Shown: positions 25,681 to 34,047 of the stretch, one piece after another
Numbering within the stretch: the stretch's first letter is position 1
How the letters are laid out: each line of letters begins with the position of its first letter
From: an uncultured Gammaproteobacteria bacterium
GTDB taxonomy: Bacteria > Pseudomonadota > Gammaproteobacteria > Pseudomonadales > Azotimanducaceae
NCBI GenBank assembly: GCA_913049815.1
Contig: CAJWYI010000004.1
Location: 1 to 45,412 of the forward strand
Direction: 5' to 3'
Length of the DNA stretch: 45,412 bases
The notes under the pieces: generated by a model
The model's input: only the letters and a program-made list of their open reading frames with translations
Database searches by the model: none
What the model was told of the DNA's origin: nothing
Made by a program: the position numbers and the translations under genes

Positions 25681-26354
25681 GTGAATGGCTGACAACCGAC
25701 GTCTCGGGCAATTCTATGCAATGCTTCGCGACAGGAGAACATGGTCAGAACGGCGTAATCATCGCAATGCATGCCCCAGGGATTGATGAGTCCATGCAGG
25801 AACTGGCTGGCTGGACCGCAGACGCGGGGCTCCAGTCCATCACCCCTGACCTCTACCACCGGCAACCGGATGATGGCTCGACAGGTCTTGAGAAAATGGC
25901 AAACCTCCAGGACGATGAAGTGCTCACTGACCTCAGGTCGGCTCGTATGCTGCTCGAAGCCAGAGGCGCCCAACAGATCGCAGTCATTGGATTCTGTATG
26001 GGTGGCAGGATCGCTTACCTACAAGCCGCTTCCGATCATAGTATGAAATGCGCTGTCGTATTCTACGGGGGGAACATCATGAAACCCTGGGGTGACAACC
26101 CCACGCCTTTTTCGCGTACCAGTGAAATTGGTTGCCCTATTCTTGGCTTGTTTGGCGGTGAAGACACCAACCCGTCTCCTAAGGATGTCGCCTCCATTGA
26201 TGCAGAATTGGTCAAACACGACAAAGTCCATGAGTTTCACAGCTATTCAGATGCGGGCCATGCCTTCATGAACAGCATGCGACCGAGCTATCGCGAGGAA
26301 TCTGGACGAGACGCCTGGTCTAAGTGTGTCGCCTGGTTAAATAAGCACTTCTGA
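25677..26354 (+). CDS. Dienelactone hydrolase family protein
   Basis: A 225-residue alpha/beta-hydrolase of the dienelactone hydrolase family. The cysteine nucleophile is in VIGFCMGGRIAY (Cys107), followed by an aspartate region in FGGEDTNPSP and the histidine in SDAGHAFMN near residue 198. The classical enzyme opens a lactone in chlorocatechol degradation; many relatives act on other esters. Its ATG overlaps the stop of the Rieske oxygenase gene, which suggests hydrolysis of a lactone or ester that arises after the oxygenation. The gene ends 144 bases before yejB; that gap holds only a 12-codon open frame at 26442-26480, which I do not call a gene. Confidence 0.9.
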   Translation: MSEWLTTDVSGNSMQCFATGEHGQNGVIIAMHAPGIDESMQELAGWTADAGLQSITPDLYHRQPDDGSTGLEKMANLQDDEVLTDLRSARMLLEARGAQQIAVIGFCMGGRIAYLQAASDHSMKCAVVFYGGNIMKPWGDNPTPFSRTSEIGCPILGLFGGEDTNPSPKDVASIDAELVKHDKVHEFHSYSDAGHAFMNSMRPSYREESGRDAWSKCVAWLNKHF

Positions 26355-26498
26355 GATCTACCCTGCGCCCAGGATCGCCAGCAAAGGTTCGCGTACCGCC
26401 CGCCGCGGCGCTATGATTCGGCAAAGGTCAAAAGGCCTCGTATGTCAGTAGAACAAGATCAAGACATACGACCAACCTAGGGGGAGTTCCACAGCGGA

Positions 26499-27590
26499 AT
26501 GGGTAAGTACATTCTAAAGCGAATGGCGCTGATCGTACCTACGCTGTTCGGTATTATCCTGATCAACTTTGTCATCGTGCAGTTCGCCCCCGGTGGTCCG
26601 ATTGAGCAGATCATCGCTCAGGTGACGACGGGTAACATCTCGACAACATCAGGGATCAGCGGAGGCGGTGATTCCGGCGTAAGCAGCAATGCCGCGGCTT
26701 CGGAGGCAGACATTAGCGGTACTTACGGGCTCGATCCTGAACTGATCGCTGACCTTGAGAAGCAGTTTGGCTTTGACAAGCCGGCCCACGAGCGCTTCTT
26801 TGACATGGTTGTCAACTATCTGCAGTTCGATTTTGGCATGAGCTTTTTCCAGGACCGCCCAGTGCTTGACCTCGTCCTGGAACGTATTCCTGTATCCATC
26901 TCGCTGGGACTCTGGTCCTTGCTCATTGTCTACGGTATTTCCATTCCCCTCGGAATAGCAAAAGCGGTGCGGGACGGCACACGCTTTGATCTCTGGACGA
27001 GTTCAATCATTTTTGTCGGCTATGCCATCCCTGGTTTCTTATTCGCTGTTCTCTTGATTGTTGTCTTCGCCGGTGGCAACTACTTCGATATTTTTCCCCT
27101 CCGCGGACTCGTCTCAGACAACTGGGACGAGCTCAGTTGGCCAGACAAAATTCTGGATTACTTCTGGCATCTGGCGCTGCCCGTTACAGCGCTGACCATT
27201 GGTGGTTTCGCGACGTTGACTATGCTCACCAAGAATTCGTTTCTTGAAGAGATCAACAAACAATTTGTACTGACTGCCCGCTCCAAGGGATTGACCGAAC
27301 GTCGCGTACTTTATAGCCACGTTTTCCGCAACGCGATGCTCATCGTGATAGCGGGTTTCCCAGCAGCATTCGTCAGTATCTTCTTCACCGGATCAGTTCT
27401 TATAGAGGTGATCTTTTCACTCGACGGCATGGGGCTCCTCTCCTACGAGGCCATCATCAAGCGCGATTACCCAATCCTATTTGGGACCGTTTTCTGCTTT
27501 ACCCTCATCGGATTGATCATGCATCTGGTGGGGGATCTCACTTATGTACTCGTCGATCCACGGATCGATTTCGAAACACGAGGCGACTAG
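26499..27590 (+). CDS. yejB: ABC transporter permease, YejB/OppB type
   Basis: A 363-residue inner-membrane permease. It begins with [20 protein letters not shown], the classic N-terminal helix of OppB/DppB-type permeases. The long periplasmic insert after helix 1 (about 35-90, Ser/Gly-rich) is typical of YejB. Five more hydrophobic segments follow, with the cytoplasmic EAA-like loop [20 protein letters not shown] near residue 265. YejABEF imports peptides such as microcin C. The TAG is followed directly by the ATG of yejE with no spacer. No binding protein or ATPase gene is near, so the pair must rely on components encoded elsewhere, or is orphaned. Confidence 0.9.
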   Translation: MGKYILKRMALIVPTLFGIILINFVIVQFAPGGPIEQIIAQVTTGNISTTSGISGGGDSGVSSNAAASEADISGTYGLDPELIADLEKQFGFDKPAHERFFDMVVNYLQFDFGMSFFQDRPVLDLVLERIPVSISLGLWSLLIVYGISIPLGIAKAVRDGTRFDLWTSSIIFVGYAIPGFLFAVLLIVVFAGGNYFDIFPLRGLVSDNWDELSWPDKILDYFWHLALPVTALTIGGFATLTMLTKNSFLEEINKQFVLTARSKGLTERRVLYSHVFRNAMLIVIAGFPAAFVSIFFTGSVLIEVIFSLDGMGLLSYEAIIKRDYPILFGTVFCFTLIGLIMHLVGDLTYVLVDPRIDFETRGD

Positions 27591-28625
27591 ATGACACCGA
27601 TGTCTGAAAGGCGTCTTGCACAGTTCAAGGCAAACCGCAGAGGCTATTATTCGCTGTGGATTTTCCTCGTGCTGTTTGTGCTCTCGCTGTTCGCCGAGTT
27701 TCTGGCCAACAACAAGCCGATTCTCGTACACCACAGTGGTGAGCTGTGGATGCCAGTGTTGTTCTCTTACACTGAAATTGATCTGGGTGGTGAACTCAAC
27801 ATCGAAGCGGACTACACAGACCCGTATATCATGGAACTCATTAGGGATTCAGGCGGATGGGCCATATGGCCACCTATCCCTTACACCTACAATGCTGCCG
27901 ACCTGTACCTGGAAGAAGCGGCTCCAGCGCCGCCGTCTACCGTTCACTGGCTCGGGACTGACGATACCGGCAAAGACACGCTCGCACGTCTGATCTATGG
28001 ATTCAGATTGTCGGTCATCTTCGGTATCACTCTGACGATCCTGTCATCCATCATCGGTATCACCGTCGGCGCGGTGCAGGGCTACTTTGGCGGCCTGGTG
28101 GATCTATTTGGACAACGTCTTGTTGAAATCTGGGCAGGATTACCCATCTTGCTGATCCTCATTATCCTTGCGAGCATTGTCCAGCCAAACGTCTTCTGGT
28201 TGCTCGGGATTCTGGTCCTTTTCAGCTGGATGCCACTGGTGGGCGTCGTGCGTGCAGAAGTACTGCGTGCACGAAATTTTGAATATGTTCGCGCGGCTCG
28301 CGCGCTGGGTGTCTCAAATCAGTCAATCTTGATGGGTCACGTGCTGCCCAACGCCATGGTAGCAACACTGACCTATGTTCCATTCATCTTAAGTGGTGCG
28401 GTCACAACCTTGACTGCACTCGACTTCCTAGGTTTTGGTCTACCGGCAGACTCGCCGTCGCTGGGTGAACTACTCGCGCAAGGCAAAGCTAACCTGCATG
28501 CTCCATGGCTAGGACTGACGGGTTTTGTGACGCTGGGTCTGATGCTGACACTGTTGATCTTCATCGGTGAGGCTGTAAGGGATGCGCTCGACCCTCGCAA
28601 AACAATGGTGACACAACTATCCTAA
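27591..28625 (+). CDS. yejE: ABC transporter permease, YejE/OppC type
   Basis: A 344-residue permease partner of YejB. After the first helix (YYSLWIFLVLFVLSLFAEF) comes the large periplasmic domain with VHWLGTDDTGKDTLARLIYG near residue 123, typical of OppC/YejE. Five helices and the EAA loop YVRAARALGVSNQSILMGHV near residue 235 follow. It starts immediately after the yejB stop. In enterobacteria yejE is followed by the ATPase gene yejF; here the next gene is on the other strand. A weak imperfect hairpin (AGAGGACCTT ... AAGGATCTCT) lies in the 73-base convergent gap downstream and could stop both transcripts. Confidence 0.9.
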   Translation: MTPMSERRLAQFKANRRGYYSLWIFLVLFVLSLFAEFLANNKPILVHHSGELWMPVLFSYTEIDLGGELNIEADYTDPYIMELIRDSGGWAIWPPIPYTYNAADLYLEEAAPAPPSTVHWLGTDDTGKDTLARLIYGFRLSVIFGITLTILSSIIGITVGAVQGYFGGLVDLFGQRLVEIWAGLPILLILIILASIVQPNVFWLLGILVLFSWMPLVGVVRAEVLRARNFEYVRAARALGVSNQSILMGHVLPNAMVATLTYVPFILSGAVTTLTALDFLGFGLPADSPSLGELLAQGKANLHAPWLGLTGFVTLGLMLTLLIFIGEAVRDALDPRKTMVTQLS

Positions 28626-28698
28626 CTGCCCCATCGCGTCTTCAAAGAGGACCTTTGTCCCCTTATCAAGGATCTCTTAGAGCCTAATGCCGTCCTTA

Positions 28699-30363
28699 CT
28701 AGCACTGACTTCTGATAATCTGACCCGCGCGCGCGCCTGTATGTTCATCATCGCGCAGAATCACTTGTCCATTAACCAGTGTCGCCTTGTAGCCGACAGC
28801 ACGCTGCACAAGACGTGAGTTATCGTGTGGGAAATCCGTCTCAACGGTCGGAACTCGCTCTTCGACAGCGGACGGATCAAAGACATTGATGTCTGCCTTG
28901 TACCCGGGACTTAACAGTCCACGATCATTCAGCCCGAGCACCTTCGCCGCCCGCGCAGTCATTCGGTGAACAGCCTGCGAAAGGCTGAGGCGTTGTTCAT
29001 CTCGCACCCAATGTGCCAGCAGGAAAGATGGCCAACCTGAGTCCATGATCTGACCCACGTGAGCACCAGCATCGCCGAGGCCTGGAACAACCCAATCCCG
29101 GTCCATGAGTTTCTCGACTTCCTCGAAGTTCATGTTGAAGAATGGAACATGAAATGAAGCTGCGCCCTTTGTCTCTAGCATGACGCGCAACCAGGTTTCC
29201 GCCGGGTGCTCACCGACATCGGCCGCCATTTTCGCCAGATTGTCCGATCGATCTCTTGTATACGTAGGACGTTCGTCACCTGCACCCATGTAACGCAGCG
29301 ACTTCGCATATCGCTCGCTCCCAGGATCGGCTCGCGCTGCATCTATCAACTGCTGACGAAACTCGTCAGACTGAATCGCTTGCAGGCGTTCAGCGATTGG
29401 CAGGGCCCTCAGTGCTTTGAAGGCTGGGAACATCAGATTAGTTTTAAGGTTAGATACGAAGCCCCCCGGCCTCGGAACGGTGACTCCGTAGATTTCGTGA
29501 CCTTGTGCTCGGTGGTCTTCAACAATCTGATGTGGGTCATCGAAACCAAAACTCGCTGTCTCGACAACGCTAAACAGTACCCGTAGCTTGCCGGCATCCG
29601 CCTCCAGCCCAAGATACTCAAGATCGCTCAAAATCGCCTTGGCGTCATACCAGGGGACCGTCTGCATCAGCCCATTGTACTGACCAACCTTTTTCGCGAT
29701 CGCCACCAATTCTTCCGGACTCGCGTAAGTCCCCGGGATCGCACGACCATCTGGAAGCCGATGGCCTGGCAACCGATTCGTTGAAAAACCAATGGCTCCG
29801 TCACGGACCGACTCTCCTGCAATCCGCGCAATTTCAGTCATCTCCTCGGCATTCGGATTCTCGTCAATACCACGAGCCCCCATGACGTAGTATCGAATGG
29901 CCGCATGGCCGACCATACCAGCGACATTGATTGCAGGATCCAATTTCTCGATGGAATCCAGATACTCACCATAGGATTGCCAGTCCCAGGGCAACCCAGA
30001 GAGGATCGCCTCACGTGGAATGTCCTCAACGGTTTCCATCATCTCTGCCAGGAACTCCCGATCCGCCGGTTTGCACGGCGCAAACGTCACCGCGCAGTTA
30101 CCCAGCAGCGCCGTCGTCACACCATGCCAGGAGCTGGGTGTCAGATACGGGTCCCAACCAATCTGCGCATCGAGATGGGTATGTAGGTCGATAAAACCGG
30201 GTGAGATCGCTGCACCATCAGCCTGAATCTCTTCTCCACCGCTTCCTTCAACGCTACCAACGGCACTAATAAACCCGTCGTCAATTGCGACGTCACCGAT
30301 GTACGGTTCACTGCCACTACCGTCAACGATCAGTCCTTCTCTGATCACAAGATCATGTGACAT
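28699..30363 (-). CDS. N-acyl-D-amino-acid deacylase-type amidohydrolase
   Basis: A 554-residue metal-dependent hydrolase of the D-aminoacylase group. The N-terminal sandwich strand DLVIREGLIVDGSG is followed by the zinc-binding FIDLHTHLDAQ (about 58), GNCAVTFAPC with the metal-bridging cysteine (about 90), and VGHAAIRYYVMG. GLGDAGAHVGQIMDSGWPS near residue 435 carries the late aspartate region. C-terminal LNDRGLLSPGYKADINVFDP closes the sandwich domain. It should remove an acyl group from N-acyl-D-amino acids or a similar amide. No secretion signal is visible. It begins downstream of the strong terminator that closes the TonB-receptor gene. Confidence 0.88.
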   Translation of the reverse strand: MSHDLVIREGLIVDGSGSEPYIGDVAIDDGFISAVGSVEGSGGEEIQADGAAISPGFIDLHTHLDAQIGWDPYLTPSSWHGVTTALLGNCAVTFAPCKPADREFLAEMMETVEDIPREAILSGLPWDWQSYGEYLDSIEKLDPAINVAGMVGHAAIRYYVMGARGIDENPNAEEMTEIARIAGESVRDGAIGFSTNRLPGHRLPDGRAIPGTYASPEELVAIAKKVGQYNGLMQTVPWYDAKAILSDLEYLGLEADAGKLRVLFSVVETASFGFDDPHQIVEDHRAQGHEIYGVTVPRPGGFVSNLKTNLMFPAFKALRALPIAERLQAIQSDEFRQQLIDAARADPGSERYAKSLRYMGAGDERPTYTRDRSDNLAKMAADVGEHPAETWLRVMLETKGAASFHVPFFNMNFEEVEKLMDRDWVVPGLGDAGAHVGQIMDSGWPSFLLAHWVRDEQRLSLSQAVHRMTARAAKVLGLNDRGLLSPGYKADINVFDPSAVEERVPTVETDFPHDNSRLVQRAVGYKATLVNGQVILRDDEHTGARAGQIIRSQC

Positions 30364-30424
30364 AGCAGTTCCTTACTTCGGGCTAACTTCATGTACTTTG
30401 GGTCCAGCCTACACGCAACGAGGC

Positions 30425-30458
30425 AAGTAAAAAGGGGGGGCTACCCCCCTTTTTACTT
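30425..30458 (-). terminator. Perfect 15-bp intrinsic terminator
   Basis: AAGTAAAAAGGGGGG, loop GCTA, CCCCCCTTTTTACTT: a perfect 15-bp stem, symmetrical enough to act in both directions. On the minus strand it lies 11 bases after the stop of the TonB-dependent receptor gene, whose transcript it should end. It isolates that gene from the D-aminoacylase-type gene downstream, which must then have its own promoter. Confidence 0.88.
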
Positions 30459-30469
30459 ATCCTGAAAAA

Positions 30470-32992
30470 TTAGTCGAGTGATGTCCGGACCGTAAGACCC
30501 CAAGTATACGGTTGATTAGGGTAACCGCTGAAACTACCTGACTGCGCCACAGAGGGGAACGCACTCAATAAGTAGTCGTCTCCATTGATGTTGCGGCCCC
30601 ACAGGCTGATCTCAATATCGCTCTGGTAATTCAATGTGACGCTACCGTTCAGGGTGCTCACTTTTCTTGAAGCAACCTCAGAACTAACATTTTCCACTAC
30701 TTGGATATTATTTTCGTAAAGGTAGTTTGCCCTCACGGAGCCTGTCCAACTTTCACTCAGGTCAAACAAATAGGTCGCCGACAAACTTAAGCTTAAGTCA
30801 TGGATTCCTGCAGGCTTAGTGCCACTTAGATCTACCGGACCTGCAGGGCCGTTACCCAGAGGGAAGGAGTCGTACTCCGGGTCCATCCAAATTCCGGAGA
30901 AAGACATAGTAAAATTAGACGAAGGTGACCATAAAGAGTCCACTTCAATGCCCCTGTTTGTCTGCGTGCCCGCATTGACTAATGCAAACCCAGTTCCTAG
31001 GAACAAATTAGACTGGAAGCCTTCAATTTCTTGGTTAAAAACCGCTATGTTTAAAAAGTTCCTCCCCCACGAACCCTTCATGCCAAATTCGACGACGGTC
31101 GACTCTTCAGGATCCGCAAACCGTGTTAGAGGGTTGGTATTCGGTACAATCTCTCCAGACGCCGTCAAAGCCGCTATATCTGATGCGATAGGTCTTGAGT
31201 TTCTGCTGAGATTCCAAGAAGTCGCTTTAAAACCAGTAGAGGTGCTACCGTAGAAGTTAATACTGTCTGTCCAAGCATAGGACAATCGCAATATCCATGT
31301 AGTTTGTGAATCACTAGATGTTCCACTTTCTACTGAGTTTGGGAATGCAACCACAGCGGGCAGAAATTGCAACGCTTGGAAGCCGAGTAATTGGTTACAC
31401 GCTGGCGGCGGGTTAGCTGCAGAACAAGCAGTAGTGCTTATAGAAGTCGCGGATGCCAGCGCGGCATCTGGTGCAGCGGCAAGATTTGCTGCTGTTGGAG
31501 CAAGCCCTGTAATGCCCTGAAATGCTTGCGCAAAACCAATCTGGACAAAATCCAGCTGCGAAAAAAGATTATCGTTTGTCATATTCAGGAACGCATCTTT
31601 TTCAACATTGGTTAAATTCACTCCCGCTGTCAGCATCCATTGATCGCTAAACTGGTAATCACCATGGGCAAACACTGAAATCGTTGTATCGTCCTGACCT
31701 GCCAAAATGTTGTCGCCTTGACCGGCCGCAAAGAAGGTTCCGGCAGGAATACCAAGCGTTGGGGCTAAAGCTTGCTCTGTGGCTATAAGTCCACCCTGCG
31801 ACGCCGCATTAACATAGGGACGCATACCAGGTCCCCAAATTAGAGAAGTATCATAAGCGACCTCTTCATTAAAATAATAAAGGCCAGCCATCCAGTCGAG
31901 ATCATTGATACGTCCCTTGAGGCGAAACTCAGAGGTCAACGTTTCGAGACCCGTTCTAACGGTATTTCGATCCACTAGTTGCGCGCTCGTAAAATCCACG
32001 TCGGCATCTTCAAATCGGGAGTGATCTCGAAAGGCATTTATCGACGTAAGCTTCATATCAGGACCAAGATCAAATTCCGCCGCGAGAGATATACCTTTGT
32101 TCTCGATTTCATTGCTTGGATCAAAGTCAAAGAAACCCGATCGGTCAAATGCATCTTCTGGCAATAAGGTTCCTCCAGCCGCGGCTATCGCAGCCGAGGT
32201 CGGTCCATTGACGAGATTGACCACGCCGCAACAAGCCTCACTTGCCTCATCCATATCGACTGTGAGTCGATACTTGCTAATTTCATTCGGAACAAAACCG
32301 ATGTCCAATCGAAGCCCAAATCGATCTCTTTCGTTTATCGAAGTACCCAGCTCTCGATTATAGAAATAGCCGTCTTTTGAATTGCTAAAGCCCGAGAGCG
32401 CAACCGCAATGTCTTCCGTCAAGCCCACTTCGATGTGCGAACGGAACTGTGTAAGAGCGTCGCTGCCCGCAGTGATTGAAAAATTCGTCCGTGTCTGACC
32501 CTCTAGATCAACAGGATCAGGAGCTCTGGTAACAACATTCACAACTCCTGCAGAGGCGTTCTTTCCAAACAACGTGCTCTGAGGGCCACGCAGGATCTCG
32601 ACCTGCTCAAGATTCGGCAAGTCTCCCAACGCTGCTGCTGCTCTAGACCGGTACACTCCGTCGATAAAGAATCCAACCGATGGCTCGATTCCAGCATTGT
32701 TGGCACCGTTTCCAAAACCACGAATCAGAAGATTTGTGTTACCGCTCGTTTGCAACTGGGTCACCCTCAGCGTAGGTACGACCGTTTGCAAATCTATGAT
32801 GTCGCTAATGTTCGCCTCAGTAATCGTTTGCGCATCAACTACCGTGACAGCAATTGGAACTTCCTGAAGCGTTTGTTCCTTCTTTTGTGCGAAAACGATG
32901 ATTTCGTCCATCTCGACTTGTGCGACAGTCGACAAGGCATTAGTCATCAGCAATAAAAATGCACCGCTACCGATCAAAGCGCGCTTCAACAT
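30470..32992 (-). CDS. TonB-dependent outer-membrane receptor
   Basis: An 840-residue receptor. It has a signal peptide (LKRALIGSGAFLLLMTNALS, then VAQ), a TonB-box-like stretch MDEIIVFAQKKEQTL, and the plug domain with LLIRGFGNG, PSVGFFIDGVY and VEILRGPQSTLFGKNASAG. A long beta-barrel of alternating residues follows. The start was set at the ATG behind a G-rich ribosome site, 20 codons inside the longest frame. This plug type often imports hydrophobic or plant-derived compounds in marine proteobacteria. The gene is visibly richer in A and T than its neighbours and ends in TSLD rather than the usual aromatic residue. A weak TTGTCG/TACAAT promoter with a 19-base spacer lies near 33032-33062. 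Confidence 0.92.
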   Translation of the reverse strand: MLKRALIGSGAFLLLMTNALSTVAQVEMDEIIVFAQKKEQTLQEVPIAVTVVDAQTITEANISDIIDLQTVVPTLRVTQLQTSGNTNLLIRGFGNGANNAGIEPSVGFFIDGVYRSRAAAALGDLPNLEQVEILRGPQSTLFGKNASAGVVNVVTRAPDPVDLEGQTRTNFSITAGSDALTQFRSHIEVGLTEDIAVALSGFSNSKDGYFYNRELGTSINERDRFGLRLDIGFVPNEISKYRLTVDMDEASEACCGVVNLVNGPTSAAIAAAGGTLLPEDAFDRSGFFDFDPSNEIENKGISLAAEFDLGPDMKLTSINAFRDHSRFEDADVDFTSAQLVDRNTVRTGLETLTSEFRLKGRINDLDWMAGLYYFNEEVAYDTSLIWGPGMRPYVNAASQGGLIATEQALAPTLGIPAGTFFAAGQGDNILAGQDDTTISVFAHGDYQFSDQWMLTAGVNLTNVEKDAFLNMTNDNLFSQLDFVQIGFAQAFQGITGLAPTAANLAAAPDAALASATSISTTACSAANPPPACNQLLGFQALQFLPAVVAFPNSVESGTSSDSQTTWILRLSYAWTDSINFYGSTSTGFKATSWNLSRNSRPIASDIAALTASGEIVPNTNPLTRFADPEESTVVEFGMKGSWGRNFLNIAVFNQEIEGFQSNLFLGTGFALVNAGTQTNRGIEVDSLWSPSSNFTMSFSGIWMDPEYDSFPLGNGPAGPVDLSGTKPAGIHDLSLSLSATYLFDLSESWTGSVRANYLYENNIQVVENVSSEVASRKVSTLNGSVTLNYQSDIEISLWGRNINGDDYLLSAFPSVAQSGSFSGYPNQPYTWGLTVRTSLD

Positions 32993-33207
32993 TGGGCCCC
33001 CCCCTAAATTTCCACTTATAGATCCAATTGCATTGTACCTCTGTTGTTCCAAGTGTCGACAATAACATTAAGTAAAAATCACAACTTGCCAACACTTTTT
33101 CGAAACTTCTGCAACCCCCTGCATTTATGCCCCGTTCTGCAGGTCGCTTGATATACTGCTGCCCCAAAAGTGCGCTCAGCCAGTGAAAACCGTCCTAAGG
33201 AGTTCAA

Positions 33208-34008
33208 ATGACGACAGCATCCACTGACTTTTACCAATATCTCTTTGATGTTCGCGGCAAAGTTGCCCTTGTCACGGGTGGAACCCGGGGTATCGGATTC
33301 ATGATCGCTGAGGGCCTGGTCAAAGCGGGGGCGCGAGTTTACGTGGCCTCTCGGAAGGCTGAAGCCTGTGAAGAAACCGAGGCGCAGCTATCCCCTCATG
33401 GTTTTTGCGTTGCCATCCCATCAGATTTGTCGACCATCGATGGCTGCAAAACTCTGGCTCAAGACATCAATACTAGGGAGGACAAGCTCCATATCCTAGT
33501 GAACAACGCGGGGGTAACCTGGAGCGAGGATATTGATGCATTTCACGAGAAAGCCTGGGACAAGGTCATGGATCTGGACGTCAAAAGTCCGTTTTTTCTG
33601 ACTCAACAACTCCTACCTCTCATCAGGGCTGCCGCATCGCCTGATAACCGTGCATCGATCATAAACGTCACATCCGTCAATGGCATACGCCCTAGTAACC
33701 TCAGAAACTACTCCTACGTCGCAGCCAAGGCAGGTCTTGGGCAACTGAGCCAACAGCTCGCCAGTGATCTGATGAGTGACTGTATCAACGTCAACGTGAT
33801 CGCTCCTGGGCTGTTCAAATCGAAAATGACAGCTCCTCTCTTTACCAGTAAAGATGCCGAAGCACAGGTCATGGCTTCCCAGCCCATGAAGCGTGGCGGC
33901 GCGATGGAGGATGTTGCGGGCCTCGTAATCTACCTGTCATCAAAAGCGGGTGGTTTCATCACGGGTGTCACCGTTCCCTGTGATGGCGGAGTGACCAGCA
34001 TCAACTGA
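33208..34008 (+). CDS. Short-chain dehydrogenase/reductase (RhlG-like)
   Basis: A 266-residue classical SDR. The NAD(P) motif TGGTRGIGFMIAEG lies near residue 22, NNAG near residue 99, a serine region in NVTSVNGIRPS and the YVAAKAG active-site pair near residue 171. The C-terminal GFITGVTVPCDGG is typical. The overall pattern resembles RhlG and gluconate/3-oxoacyl reductase-type SDRs, so an NADPH-dependent keto-reduction is possible, though the direction is not readable. AAGGAGTTCAA precedes the ATG. It is divergent from the TonB receptor and convergent with the AtuA gene. Confidence 0.9.
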   Translation: MTTASTDFYQYLFDVRGKVALVTGGTRGIGFMIAEGLVKAGARVYVASRKAEACEETEAQLSPHGFCVAIPSDLSTIDGCKTLAQDINTREDKLHILVNNAGVTWSEDIDAFHEKAWDKVMDLDVKSPFFLTQQLLPLIRAAASPDNRASIINVTSVNGIRPSNLRNYSYVAAKAGLGQLSQQLASDLMSDCINVNVIAPGLFKSKMTAPLFTSKDAEAQVMASQPMKRGGAMEDVAGLVIYLSSKAGGFITGVTVPCDGGVTSIN

Positions 34009-34047
34009 CCACGCGTTCACGGTCCTCACTGCCGATCGCACGGCACA

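Noticed and set aside
26442-26480. A 12-codon open frame (MSVEQDQDIRPT) before yejB
   Set aside because: Too short, without a clear ribosome site, and with no sign of an attenuator structure behind it.
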